A DNA stretch of 64,000 nt from Campylobacter hyointestinalis subsp. lawsonii (lineage in GTDB: Bacteria > Campylobacterota > Campylobacteria > Campylobacterales > Campylobacteraceae): contig NZ_CP053828.1 of NCBI RefSeq assembly GCF_013372165.1, positions 1-64,000 on the forward strand, read 5' to 3'. Below the pieces are notes generated by a model, which had not been told where the DNA came from, did no database searches, and saw nothing but the letters and a program-made list of their open reading frames with translations. Both the position numbers and the translations under genes were made by a program. Shown here in pieces: positions 55,980-64,000 of this stretch. Within the stretch, counting starts at the first letter, position 1; every line of letters begins with the position of its first letter.

Positions 55980-56939
55980 ATGAAAGAACTACTTAAAATC
56001 ACGCATCTAAGTAAAAAATTTGGAAATTTGACCGTGCTAGATGATCTGAGTTTATCTTTAAATGCTGGAGAAATTCTGACTGTTTTAGGACAAAGCGGCT
56101 GTGGAAAATCCACTTTGCTTAGGATAATAGCGAACATAGAAACGCCAACTTGCGGCGATATAGAGATATTTGGGGATATCGTTTGTAAAAACGGAGCTTG
56201 TATTAAGAGCCAAAAAGTCGCGATGATGTTTCAAAACTACGCTTTATTTCCTCATCTAAACGTTTCTCAAAATATCGCATTTGCACTGCATCAACTCCCA
56301 AAAAACGAGCGACAAAAAAGAGTTACTCAGCTACTAAATAAATTTCATATCGCAGAGCTAAAAGATAAAATGATAGATGAGATCAGCGGGGGACAGGCTC
56401 AAAGGGTGGCTTTTGCAAGGGCTGTTGCAAACAAAGAAAATCTTTTACTTCTTGATGAGCCTTTTGCAAATTTAGACGCACACTTAAAAAACGTGCTTAG
56501 AAATGAGCTAAAAATGATGATAAAGCAAAACGGCATAACTGCTATAATGGTAACTCACGATAAATTTGACGCATTTTTGCTCAGCGACAAGATAGCTCTC
56601 ATCGATGGTGGAAAGATAGTGGCTTTTGGGACGCCAAAGGAGCTGTATTTTAAACCAAAAACCGAGAAGATCGCTAGATTTTTAGGCGATATAAACGTTA
56701 TAGATAGGTCGTTAGCTAAAGTTTTGCCGACTAAATTTCAAAGCTGGCTAGAGACGAAAAACTTTATGTTTCGCCCAGAAGAGATTGTAGTTGGCGATGA
56801 GTTTGAAGCAAAGGTGACAAACTCACAGTTTCTGGGTGCAAATTATCATTTAGAGCTTGATTTTATGGGGATTAAATTTCATACATTTGTGAGTTCTACT
56901 TTGAATGTGAATGATAAATTTAAATTTAACTTAGCATGA
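55980..56939 (+). CDS. Orphan Fe3+-type ABC transporter ATP-binding protein (FbpC-like)
   Basis: 319 residues from ATG 55980 with AGGGG upstream; an upstream ATG at 55947 precedes the -10 box region and is unlikely. Walker A LGQSGCGKSTLL, signature ISGGQAQRVAFARA, Walker B LLLLDEPFANLD, and a C-terminal TOBE-like part (about 250-319). FbpC/PotA family. No permease or binding protein is nearby, so it must pair with components elsewhere. The Fur-like site suggests iron regulation. Confidence 0.85.
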   Translation: MKELLKITHLSKKFGNLTVLDDLSLSLNAGEILTVLGQSGCGKSTLLRIIANIETPTCGDIEIFGDIVCKNGACIKSQKVAMMFQNYALFPHLNVSQNIAFALHQLPKNERQKRVTQLLNKFHIAELKDKMIDEISGGQAQRVAFARAVANKENLLLLDEPFANLDAHLKNVLRNELKMMIKQNGITAIMVTHDKFDAFLLSDKIALIDGGKIVAFGTPKELYFKPKTEKIARFLGDINVIDRSLAKVLPTKFQSWLETKNFMFRPEEIVVGDEFEAKVTNSQFLGANYHLELDFMGIKFHTFVSSTLNVNDKFKFNLA

Positions 56940-57029
56940 GATTAGATTATTTTTGTGTGTTAAATTTGATAAATTTATCAGGAATTCGCTTGTATTTATA
57001 GTATAAAGTTTGTTTAACTTTGTATCTTG

Positions 57030-57035
57030 TATAAT
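57030..57035 (+). promoter_or_regulatory. -10 box of the polysaccharide locus
   Basis: TATAAT in TATCTTGTATAATACGC, 43 bases before the first gene of the locus. Confidence 0.65.
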
Positions 57036-57077
57036 ACGCTTCAATATTATTAATTTAATTAATTATAAAGATGACAA

Positions 57078-58322
57078 ATGAACAAAATTTGCGTAATTGG
57101 TTTGGGGTATGTTGGGCTTCCATTAGCCCATGCTTTTTCATCAAAATATGAAGTAGTTGGTTTTGATGTGGCTAGTTGGCGTATAAATGAGCTAAAAAAT
57201 GGGTATGATAGAACTCTAGAACTTTCAAAGGGGCAAGTAGAAGAAGCTATAAACAACAATATGAAATTTACTCTTGACATTGATGATATAAAAGATTGTA
57301 ATATCTATATTGTGACGGTTCCTACTCCAATAGACAAAAATAAAAGACCAGATTTAACTCCTCTTATAAAAGCAAGCCAAACAGTAGGTAAAGTGCTAAA
57401 TAAGGACGATATAGTAATATATGAATCTACAGTTTATCCAGGAGCTACAGAAGAAGTATGTGTTCCTATTTTAGAAGAGTATTCAAATTTGAAATTTAAT
57501 ATAGACTTCTTTTGTGGCTATAGTCCAGAAAGGATAAATCCGGGAGATAAAAAACATACAGTAACAAAAATACTTAAAGTAACATCTGGATCAACTCCGC
57601 AAATAGGTAAAAAAGTAGATGAACTTTATGCTTCTATAATTACTGCTGGTACTCATATGGCGCCTAATATCAAAGTAGCAGAAGCCGCAAAAGTTATAGA
57701 AAACTCTCAAAGAGATATTAATATAGCTTTTATTAATGAATTAGCTATGATATTTAATCGTCTTGGTATAGATACAGATGCGGTACTAAAAGCAGCATCT
57801 ACAAAATGGAATTTTTTACAGTTTCAGCCAGGACTAGTAGGTGGTCATTGTATCGGTGTAGATCCATACTATCTTACTCATAAAGCTCAAGAAGTAGGCT
57901 ATAATCCAGAAGTTATACTAGCAGGACGTCGTATAAATGATAATATGGGGATATTTGTAGCTGAACAAGTAGTTAAGCTAATGATAAAAAAAGGCTTTAC
58001 TATAGTTGGCTCTAATGTTTTAATTCTTGGCATAACATTCAAAGAAAATTGCCCAGATATACGAAATAGTAGAGTTATTGATATAATAAATGAATTAAAA
58101 GACTTTGGTTGTAATATTGATGTTTATGATCCTTGGGCTGACAAAGTTGATGTAAAACGCGAATATAATATAAATTTATTAGATAAATTCGATGTATCAA
58201 AATATAAATCCATAGTTTTAGCAGTAGCTCACAATGAATTTAAAGCCCTAAATTTAAAAACAAATCAAAATATAGTTTATGATATAAAATCAATACTTAA
58301 TAATGCAGATGGGAGACTTTAA
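57078..58322 (+). CDS. UDP-N-acetylhexosamine 6-dehydrogenase (TviB/WbpO type)
   Basis: 414 residues. NAD-binding [12 protein letters not shown] (about 5-16), substrate domain with [16 protein letters not shown], and the catalytic Cys in [17 protein letters not shown] (Cys about 260). The form [12 protein letters not shown] is closer to TviB/WbpO (UDP-GlcNAc or UDP-GalNAc) than to WbpA (GGHCIPIDPFYL). It oxidises C6 to the uronate, the first step of the following pathway. The stop overlaps the next ATG. Confidence 0.92.
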   Translation: MNKICVIGLGYVGLPLAHAFSSKYEVVGFDVASWRINELKNGYDRTLELSKGQVEEAINNNMKFTLDIDDIKDCNIYIVTVPTPIDKNKRPDLTPLIKASQTVGKVLNKDDIVIYESTVYPGATEEVCVPILEEYSNLKFNIDFFCGYSPERINPGDKKHTVTKILKVTSGSTPQIGKKVDELYASIITAGTHMAPNIKVAEAAKVIENSQRDINIAFINELAMIFNRLGIDTDAVLKAASTKWNFLQFQPGLVGGHCIGVDPYYLTHKAQEVGYNPEVILAGRRINDNMGIFVAEQVVKLMIKKGFTIVGSNVLILGITFKENCPDIRNSRVIDIINELKDFGCNIDVYDPWADKVDVKREYNINLLDKFDVSKYKSIVLAVAHNEFKALNLKTNQNIVYDIKSILNNADGRL

Positions 58323-59281
58323 TGAGTAAAAATTTTGTGCTTATAGGGGTTGGTGGTTATATAGCTCCACGTCATATGAAAGCTATAAAAGATACAGGAA
58401 ATAATCTAGTTGCAGCACTTGATAAAAACGATAGTGTTGGTATCATGGATAGCTTTTTTCCACAAGCGAGTTTTTTTACAGAATTTGAAAGGTTTGACAG
58501 ATTTGTAGATAAGTATCATAGATCTCATGATGATAAGATAGATTATGTAAGCATTGCTACTCCAAACTATCTCCATGATAGCCATATAAGATTTGCTCTT
58601 AGAAATAACGCTTATGCTATATGCGAAAAGCCATTAGTTTTAAATCCACACAATATAGATCAACTCAAAATCATTGAAGAAGAGAGTGGCAAAAAAGTTT
58701 ATAATATACTTCAATTAAGACTCCATGAGTCTATCATAGCTCTAAAAGAAAAAATATCAAAAGAATTGCAAGAAGATCCAAATAAAATTTATGATATAGA
58801 TCTTACCTATCTTACAAGTAGAGGCAAATGGTATTTTGTATCTTGGAAAGGCGATGAGAGTAAGAGTGGTGGTGTAGCTACGAATATTGGAGTTCATTTT
58901 TTTGATATGCTTTCTTGGATCTTTGGTTCTGTTGAGGAAAATATCGTTCATATAAAAAATGAAGATGTAAATGCCGGATTTATGAAGCTTAAAAATGCAA
59001 ATGTCAGGTGGTTTTTATCTGTAAATTATAATTATATCCCAGAAGATGTTAAACTTAGTGGCAAAACAACATTTAGAAGCATAACTGTCAATGGTGAAGA
59101 ATTTGAATTCTCCGGTGGTTTTACAGAGCTTCATACTAGAAGCTATGAGCATATATTAAGTGGCGATGGTTTTGGGCTAGACGAAGCTAGAAACTCTATA
59201 AACATAGTCTCTCAAATAAGAAAAATGGATCCACTTGGTCTAAAAGGTGAGTATCATCCGTTTTGTAAAAAGGTGCTTTGA
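58322..59281 (+). CDS. Gfo/Idh/MocA oxidoreductase, WbpB-like 3-dehydrogenase
   Basis: 319 residues. [21 protein letters not shown] gives the N-terminal nucleotide fold; [13 protein letters not shown] holds the family EKP, and [20 protein letters not shown] the GGG-x4-H-x2-D region of the substrate domain. Length and order match WbpB, which oxidises C3 of UDP-GlcNAcA. Overlaps both neighbours by one to four bases. Confidence 0.92.
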   Translation: MSKNFVLIGVGGYIAPRHMKAIKDTGNNLVAALDKNDSVGIMDSFFPQASFFTEFERFDRFVDKYHRSHDDKIDYVSIATPNYLHDSHIRFALRNNAYAICEKPLVLNPHNIDQLKIIEEESGKKVYNILQLRLHESIIALKEKISKELQEDPNKIYDIDLTYLTSRGKWYFVSWKGDESKSGGVATNIGVHFFDMLSWIFGSVEENIVHIKNEDVNAGFMKLKNANVRWFLSVNYNYIPEDVKLSGKTTFRSITVNGEEFEFSGGFTELHTRSYEHILSGDGFGLDEARNSINIVSQIRKMDPLGLKGEYHPFCKKVL

Positions 59282-59859
59282 TGCATGATTATTTCGCCCA
59301 TGAATCATCATATATAGATGAAAATGTAGAAATAGGAGAAGATACCAAAATTTGGCATTTTTCACATATTCTTATCGGCTCAAAGATAGGCAAAAATTGC
59401 TCTTTTGGACAAAATTGTGTAGTGGGTCCAAAAGTGAGTATTGGCAATGGAGTAAAAGTTCAAAATAACGTATCTATATATGAGGGCGTAGAAGTAGAAG
59501 ATGATGTATTTTTAGGACCTTCTATGGTTTTTACAAATGTAATTAATCCAAGAGCATTTATAGTGCGAAAAGATGAGTTTAGAAAAACATTGCTAAAAAA
59601 AGGTTGCTCGGTTGGGGCAAATGCTACAATAGTGTGTGGTATAACTATTGGTGAGTATGCGCTTATTGGTAGCGGAGCAGTAGTTAATAAAAATGTAAAG
59701 CCATTTGCTCTTATGGTTGGGGTTCCAGCTCGCCAAATAGGCTGGGTAAGTATCGCAGGTAATACGCTTAAATTTGATGACAATGGTGTAGCTGTAGATA
59801 AATGTGATAATACAAAGTACAAGCTAGAAAATGATAATCTAGTTTTAATAAAAGAGTAA
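59278..59859 (+). CDS. Left-handed beta-helix N-acetyltransferase, WbpD-like
   Basis: 193 residues with hexapeptide repeats from [22 protein letters not shown] through [23 protein letters not shown]. The length and place match WbpD, which acetylates the 3-amino group of UDP-GlcNAc(3N)A. Its catalytic His may be His31 region (FSHILIGS). Overlaps the previous gene by four bases. Confidence 0.92.
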   Translation: MMHDYFAHESSYIDENVEIGEDTKIWHFSHILIGSKIGKNCSFGQNCVVGPKVSIGNGVKVQNNVSIYEGVEVEDDVFLGPSMVFTNVINPRAFIVRKDEFRKTLLKKGCSVGANATIVCGITIGEYALIGSGAVVNKNVKPFALMVGVPARQIGWVSIAGNTLKFDDNGVAVDKCDNTKYKLENDNLVLIKE

Positions 59860-59862
59860 TAA

Positions 59863-60948
59863 ATGAAAATAGATTTCGCAAATTTAGGATACCAACATAA
59901 TCTTTATAAAGATGAGATAGAAAATGCACTACTAAAAGTAGCTAGAAATTGTAATTTTATAATGGGTGAAGAGGTTAAAGAGCTTGAAGCAAATTTAGAG
60001 AAATTTACTGGAGCAAAATACGCTATCACTTGCGGATCTGGTACAGATGCTTTGCTACTTGCAATGATGGCATTAGATATCAAGCCAGGCGATGAAATAA
60101 TAACCACTCCATTTACATTTATAGCTACAGCCGAGATGATAGCATTTTTGGGGGCTGAGCCTGTTTTTGTAGATATTGATGAGAAGACTTACAATATAGA
60201 CGCTACTAAAATGGAAGAAAAAATCACTCCAAAAACAAAAGCGATCATTCCTGTATCTTTATATGGACAGCCGGCAGATATGGATGTTATAAATTTGATA
60301 GCTAAAAAACACAATCTTAAAGTCATTATAGATGGTGCTCAGAGTTTTGGTGCTACATTTGGCGGTGTTAGCGACTCAGTGCTTGGGGATATATCTACTA
60401 CTTCATTTTTTCCAGCTAAACCGCTTGGCTGTTATGGTGATGGTGGTGCATGTTTTACTAATGATGAAGATTTAGCAAACAAGCTAAAATCCCTTAGAAT
60501 TCATGGACAAACAAAGAGATATTATCATAAATATATAGGGCTTGGGGGAAGGCTTGATACAATACAAGCGGCAATTTTGAATGTAAAACTTAGCCATTAT
60601 GATAAAGATATGAAACTTAGACAAGAAGTAGCCAGCAAGTATACAAAACTGCTACAAGATAAAAACGTCATAATACCATATATAGATGAGAGAGCTTCAT
60701 CTGTGTGGGCTCAGTATTCTGTCAGGGTCAAGTATAGAGATAGTTTGCAAACTAGTTTGAAAGAAAAAGGCATCCCAACTGCAGTGCATTACCCAAAACC
60801 ACTTCATTTGCAAGAGTGCTTTACTTATCTTGGCTATAATGAAGGTGATTTTCCAGTAGCAGAAATAGTGTCAAAAGAGATAATGAGCTTACCGATGAAT
60901 CCTTATCTTAGCGATGAAGAATTAGGATATATAGTTGAGAATATATAA
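59863..60948 (+). CDS. PLP 3-aminotransferase (DegT/DnrJ family), WbpE-like
   Basis: 361 residues. PLP-binding GSGTDALLLAMMAL near 58, DGAQSFGATF with the cofactor Asp, and the internal-aldimine Lys in TTSFFPAKPLGCYGDGGACF (Lys about 186). Converts the 3-keto sugar to the 3-amino sugar with glutamate in the WbpBED pathway. It starts three bases after the acetyltransferase stop. Confidence 0.93.
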   Translation: MKIDFANLGYQHNLYKDEIENALLKVARNCNFIMGEEVKELEANLEKFTGAKYAITCGSGTDALLLAMMALDIKPGDEIITTPFTFIATAEMIAFLGAEPVFVDIDEKTYNIDATKMEEKITPKTKAIIPVSLYGQPADMDVINLIAKKHNLKVIIDGAQSFGATFGGVSDSVLGDISTTSFFPAKPLGCYGDGGACFTNDEDLANKLKSLRIHGQTKRYYHKYIGLGGRLDTIQAAILNVKLSHYDKDMKLRQEVASKYTKLLQDKNVIIPYIDERASSVWAQYSVRVKYRDSLQTSLKEKGIPTAVHYPKPLHLQECFTYLGYNEGDFPVAEIVSKEIMSLPMNPYLSDEELGYIVENI

Positions 60949-60982
60949 TTAATATAGAACACTAAAATAACGGAGAATAAAT

Positions 60983-61966
60983 ATGTTAAATAAATTAGAA
61001 AATGCAAGAGTATTAGTGATAGGTGCTGCGGGATTTATTGGTGGGTTTGTTATAAGAGAGCTTCTTAAAGAGCCTGTAAAAGAAGTAATTATATATGATA
61101 ATTTTACAAGAGGTAAAATCGAAAATATAGAAGATAGCTTACAAGATCCAAGATGTTTTATATTTCCATATGGTGGAGATGTGAGAGAGATTGACATACT
61201 AGATAAGGCAATGGAAGGTATAGACTATGTATTTCATTTAGCGGCTATGTGGTTGCTCCATTGTAAAGATTTCCCAAGAACAGCATTTGATGTGAATATA
61301 TCTGGAACTTTCAATGTGCTTGAAGCTTGTGTGAAACATAAAGTTAAAAAACTTATATATAGTTCATCTGCGTCAGTATATGGAGATGCGGTTCAAGTTC
61401 CTATGGAAGAGAATCATCCATTTAACAATAAAAACTTTTATGGAGCTACAAAAATAGCAGGTGAGGCTATGTGTACTGCTTATAATGATAGATACGGTTT
61501 AGAAATTATAGGTCTTAGATATATGAATGTTTATGGTCCAGGACAAGATCAGCATGCCGTATACAGCGGTGTGGTTCCAATAGTTTTAAATAAAATAGAT
61601 AGAAATGAAGCTCCTAGTGTTAATGGAGATGGAAGTCAAGCGTATGATTTTATATATGTAGAAGATATTGCTAGATGTAATATAGCAGCAGTTAAATCAG
61701 ATGTAAAATTTGGATATTATAATGTAGGTACTGAGATTCAGACAACAATAAAAGAGCTTTGTAATCTGATGCTAAAGTTAAAAAAATCTGATCTAAAAAT
61801 AAATTATATTCCATATAGTGCTGATGATGCTAGGCAGTTTGTACAAAATAGAATTGGTTCAAGGCAAAAAGCAGAAAAAGAGCTAGGATTTAAATATAAA
61901 TATTCTTTAGAAGATGGATTAAAAAAATTGATCGCTTGGAGAGAAGCAAAAGGGATAAAAGGTTAA
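60983..61966 (+). CDS. NAD-dependent epimerase/dehydratase (extended SDR)
   Basis: 327 residues. N-terminal VIGAAGFIGGFVIREL (variant GxxGxxG), SSSASVYGDAV with the catalytic Ser, and YGATK with the Tyr-Lys pair near 153. 4-epimerases and 4,6-dehydratases both have these marks; LRYMNVYGPGQ and DFIYVEDIA are common to both. The gene lies after the WbpE-like gene with AACGGAG before the ATG. Likely acts on a UDP-sugar of this locus; the exact reaction cannot be assigned. Confidence 0.85.
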   Translation: MLNKLENARVLVIGAAGFIGGFVIRELLKEPVKEVIIYDNFTRGKIENIEDSLQDPRCFIFPYGGDVREIDILDKAMEGIDYVFHLAAMWLLHCKDFPRTAFDVNISGTFNVLEACVKHKVKKLIYSSSASVYGDAVQVPMEENHPFNNKNFYGATKIAGEAMCTAYNDRYGLEIIGLRYMNVYGPGQDQHAVYSGVVPIVLNKIDRNEAPSVNGDGSQAYDFIYVEDIARCNIAAVKSDVKFGYYNVGTEIQTTIKELCNLMLKLKKSDLKINYIPYSADDARQFVQNRIGSRQKAEKELGFKYKYSLEDGLKKLIAWREAKGIKG

Positions 61967-62982
61967 TGATATTTAAAAATAAACCATTAATTGCTCTATT
62001 GCTATTAAATATTTTGTATTTTTCTTTTGACTATGATACTATTTATAATGAAGCAAAAAATAATATAAATTCTATCCTAGGAGAGATAGGGATTAAAAAA
62101 TACAAAACAATTAAAAATTACGACAGCTATTATAGCGATAATTTAGTTATATTTTTTATCGGAAGTAAAGCTATTAAATTAGAAGCACTAGATGATATAA
62201 AATCTAGAAATTTATTAGATGAGAATAGCGATCTAATAATACCCCCTAATAATTATATATGGGGGGGGGGTAGCTATAATATGAGCGTAGAGGGATATTA
62301 TTATTTAGTAGATTTTAATAGAGGTATTAGCAGAAATTTTATTGTCTATAATGGTGATGTAAAAGCTTTATTATCGGCATTATCTTATCTCCATGTGCAC
62401 GGAAATTTAGATGACAAACTATCAAAAACAGATATGTTAAAAAAAATGACTACTAAAAAAATATCTTTAACTTGTGGCAATATTTCTATGTTGGTATTGA
62501 ATATCTTAAAAGAGTACAATGTAGAAAGTCGACTAGTATCATTTTTGACAATGGATAAATGGAATTCGTATGATAATGGACATACATTGATTGAAGTAAA
62601 AATTGATGGTAAATGGGTGCTATTAGACATAGATAACAATAGATATTTTAAACTAGACAATAAAAATATGAATCTATTGGATTTTTTTAATGATCTAGAC
62701 TGGAATGATATTGTATTTTCACAACTATCAGAAGATGAAAATTTAGATTCTCAAAATTTTACTTCTAATTCTATAAGCTACCATGGTTTTGCAGATTATA
62801 TTTATAGTGATATTAGAAAGTGGTATAAACGTGTAATGCAAATTCCAATGATATTCGAAAACGATATTCGTTATGTTGGATTAAAAGATGAAAATAATCG
62901 AGATAGAGTTTTAGAATACTATCCAAATGCAAAAATTTTGACACAACAAGAATTTAGAAAAAAATTTTACGGAGATTTATGA
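61966..62982 (+). CDS. Membrane-anchored transglutaminase-like protein, phase-variable
   Basis: 338 residues from ATG 61966, which overlaps the previous stop (TAATG); the frame is also open 30 bases upstream but without merit. A hydrophobic anchor (about 7-23) precedes an extracytoplasmic part. The catalytic triad pattern Cys170 (SLTCGNISML), His206 (NGHTLIEV) and Asp221 (WVLLDIDNN) matches the transglutaminase-like superfamily. A G10 tract at codons 99-102 (W-G-G-G) keeps the frame here and would switch the gene off on slippage. Located between a sugar-nucleotide SDR and an aminotransferase. Confidence 0.75.
   Translation: MIFKNKPLIALLLLNILYFSFDYDTIYNEAKNNINSILGEIGIKKYKTIKNYDSYYSDNLVIFFIGSKAIKLEALDDIKSRNLLDENSDLIIPPNNYIWGGGSYNMSVEGYYYLVDFNRGISRNFIVYNGDVKALLSALSYLHVHGNLDDKLSKTDMLKKMTTKKISLTCGNISMLVLNILKEYNVESRLVSFLTMDKWNSYDNGHTLIEVKIDGKWVLLDIDNNRYFKLDNKNMNLLDFFNDLDWNDIVFSQLSEDENLDSQNFTSNSISYHGFADYIYSDIRKWYKRVMQIPMIFENDIRYVGLKDENNRDRVLEYYPNAKILTQQEFRKKFYGDL
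62261..62270 (+). repeat. G10 homopolymer tract in the transglutaminase-like gene
   Basis: Ten G at 62261-62270 encode part of W-G-G-G-S (99-103). The observed length is in frame. Nine or eleven would shift the frame and truncate the protein before its catalytic residues. Confidence 0.92.
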
Positions 62983-64000
62983 TGAATATTCCTATTACAA
63001 AAACGATATTTACAGATGAAGAAAAAGAAGCCATAGTAAAACCATTAGAAACAGGATGGGTAGTTCAAGGTCCAAATGTAGCTAAATTTCAAGATATGTT
63101 CGCTGAATTTACAAAAAGTAAATTTGCACATGCAACAAGCAATTGCACGACAGCATTACATTTGGGTTTAGAGGCTATGGATATTAAAAGAGGAGATAAG
63201 GTAATAGTTCCTTCTTTTACTTACATAGCTAGTGCAAATGCTGTTGAATATACAGGAGCAGAGGTAATATTTTGCGATATAAATTTAAAAACTTTTAATA
63301 TAGATGAAACAAAACTTGAAAGTATTATAAAGAGTGATTCTGCTATTAAAGCTATAATGCCTGTTAATTTATTTGGCTTATGTGCAAATATGCCATATAT
63401 AATGAATTTAGCGCAAAAATATAATTTAAGGGTTATTGAAGATAGTGCTTGTGGTTTTGATGGCTGGATAGGAGAAAAGCATTCTGGGACTTTTGGGGAT
63501 TGTGGTTGTTTTTCTTTTCACCCTAGAAAATCTATATCTACAGGCGAAGGTGGTATGCTGATCACTAATAATCAAGAAATAGCCAATAAAGTTTCGCAAC
63601 TCAAAGATCATGGTGCTAGCAAAAGCGACTTGCAAAGACACAAAGAAAAAGGCGGATCATTGCTACCTGATTTTACAATGAGGGGTTATAACTATCGTAT
63701 GACTGATATACAAGGTGCATTAGGCGTTTGTCAGATGAATAAAAAAGAGTTTATCATGAATGGTAGAAGAAAGATTGCTACTAAATATGATATGGCTTTA
63801 AAAGATATACCAGAGCTAGTATCACCATTTGTTCCAGATAATTATAAACATGGATACCAATCCTACGTATGCCTATTTACTGCCGGTGAAGATATTTCAA
63901 ATTTAACCAAAGAACAAATAGATAGAATCAATGTAAAGAGAAATAATCTAATGGAGCGTTTAGAATCAAACAACATAGCAACTAGACAAGGAACTCACGC
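62982..64000 (+). CDS. DegT/DnrJ/EryC1 aminotransferase (partial, runs off the window)
   Basis: The start is ATG 62982 (preceded by GGAG at 7 bases) or the ATG three bases earlier; the frame is open to the window end, giving about 340 residues without a stop. PLP features: SNCTTALHLGLEAM near 54, EDSACGFDGWIGEK with the cofactor Asp, and the internal-aldimine Lys in SFHPRKSISTGEGGM near 183. It resembles sugar C4-aminotransferases (perosamine or related) rather than WbpE. The start overlaps the previous stop. Confidence 0.9.
   Translation, partial: MNIPITKTIFTDEEKEAIVKPLETGWVVQGPNVAKFQDMFAEFTKSKFAHATSNCTTALHLGLEAMDIKRGDKVIVPSFTYIASANAVEYTGAEVIFCDINLKTFNIDETKLESIIKSDSAIKAIMPVNLFGLCANMPYIMNLAQKYNLRVIEDSACGFDGWIGEKHSGTFGDCGCFSFHPRKSISTGEGGMLITNNQEIANKVSQLKDHGASKSDLQRHKEKGGSLLPDFTMRGYNYRMTDIQGALGVCQMNKKEFIMNGRRKIATKYDMALKDIPELVSPFVPDNYKHGYQSYVCLFTAGEDISNLTKEQIDRINVKRNNLMERLESNNIATRQGTH

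Noticed and set aside
56967-56980. TGATAAATTTATCA palindrome as terminator or operator
   Set aside because: Self-complementary AT-rich sequence without loop or U-tract; expected by chance in this composition.

Overview
The window is the start of a low-G+C Campylobacterota chromosome, almost certainly Campylobacter. It opens exactly at dnaA and continues dnaN-gyrB. Gene order at several places matches Campylobacter (canB-mscS, eptC-dgkA-HTH, fliK-flgD-flgE, aroC-rnc-rnhA-TPR-dnaG, lutABC-lctP, rpsT-prfA), and long homopolymeric G/C tracts are present. A species in or near the fetus/hyointestinalis/lanienae group is my best guess; this comes from gene content and recall, not from a search.

Layout. 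1-8.5 kb: dnaA, dnaN, gyrB, a degenerate GGDEF/EAL protein, queF, an HD-domain protein, the SRP RNA on the minus strand and a hypothetical gene. 8.7-13 kb: flagellar operon fliK-flgD-flgE with a sigma-54 promoter; FlgE carries an internal 79-residue tandem repeat. 13-18.4 kb: periplasmic esterase, tRNA-Val, hemJ, TM2 protein, lspA, glmM, rpsT, prfA. 18.4-20.0 kb: a badly broken LTA-synthase-like sulfatase-fold gene with a G11 tract inside it and an A9G8 tract in its ribosome-binding region. 20.2-28.6 kb: YjbR protein, isochorismatase, exoA, eptC, dgkA, regulator, mntP, DMT exporter, and znuABC divergent from a Fur-family regulator with a palindromic candidate operator between them. 28.7-34.8 kb: a methyltransferase relic, a di-haem peroxidase, a PAS-GGDEF-EAL protein with a C9 tract at its end, beta-carbonic anhydrase, an MscS channel and a 48-residue acidic protein. 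35-44 kb: aroC, rnc, rnhA, a LapB-like TPR/zinc-ribbon protein, an MFS gene flanked by two copies of the dnaG promoter and start, dnaG, a PP-loop protein, a radical SAM protein and a SIMPL protein. 44-50.3 kb: L-lactate utilisation (lutABC, lctP) and a YuiF-type antiporter. 50.6-57 kb: typA, a membrane protein, an AAA ATPase, rnhB, a DUF475/TerC protein and an orphan Fe-type ABC ATPase behind a near-perfect Fur-box-like palindrome. 57-64 kb: the start of a surface-polysaccharide locus.

The polysaccharide locus encodes a WbpA/O-B-D-E-like set (6-dehydrogenase, 3-dehydrogenase, N-acetyltransferase, 3-aminotransferase), expected to make a UDP-2,3-diacetamido-2,3-dideoxy-hexuronate. It continues with an SDR epimerase/dehydratase, a membrane-anchored transglutaminase-like protein read through a G10 tract (currently in frame) and a second DegT aminotransferase cut by the window edge. 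The most unusual item is that phase-variable Cys-His-Asp protein lying between two sugar-nucleotide enzymes. The clearest genome-evolution signal is the relic duplicate of the dnaG promoter upstream of the MFS gene. I saw no CRISPR array, insertion sequence or prophage.
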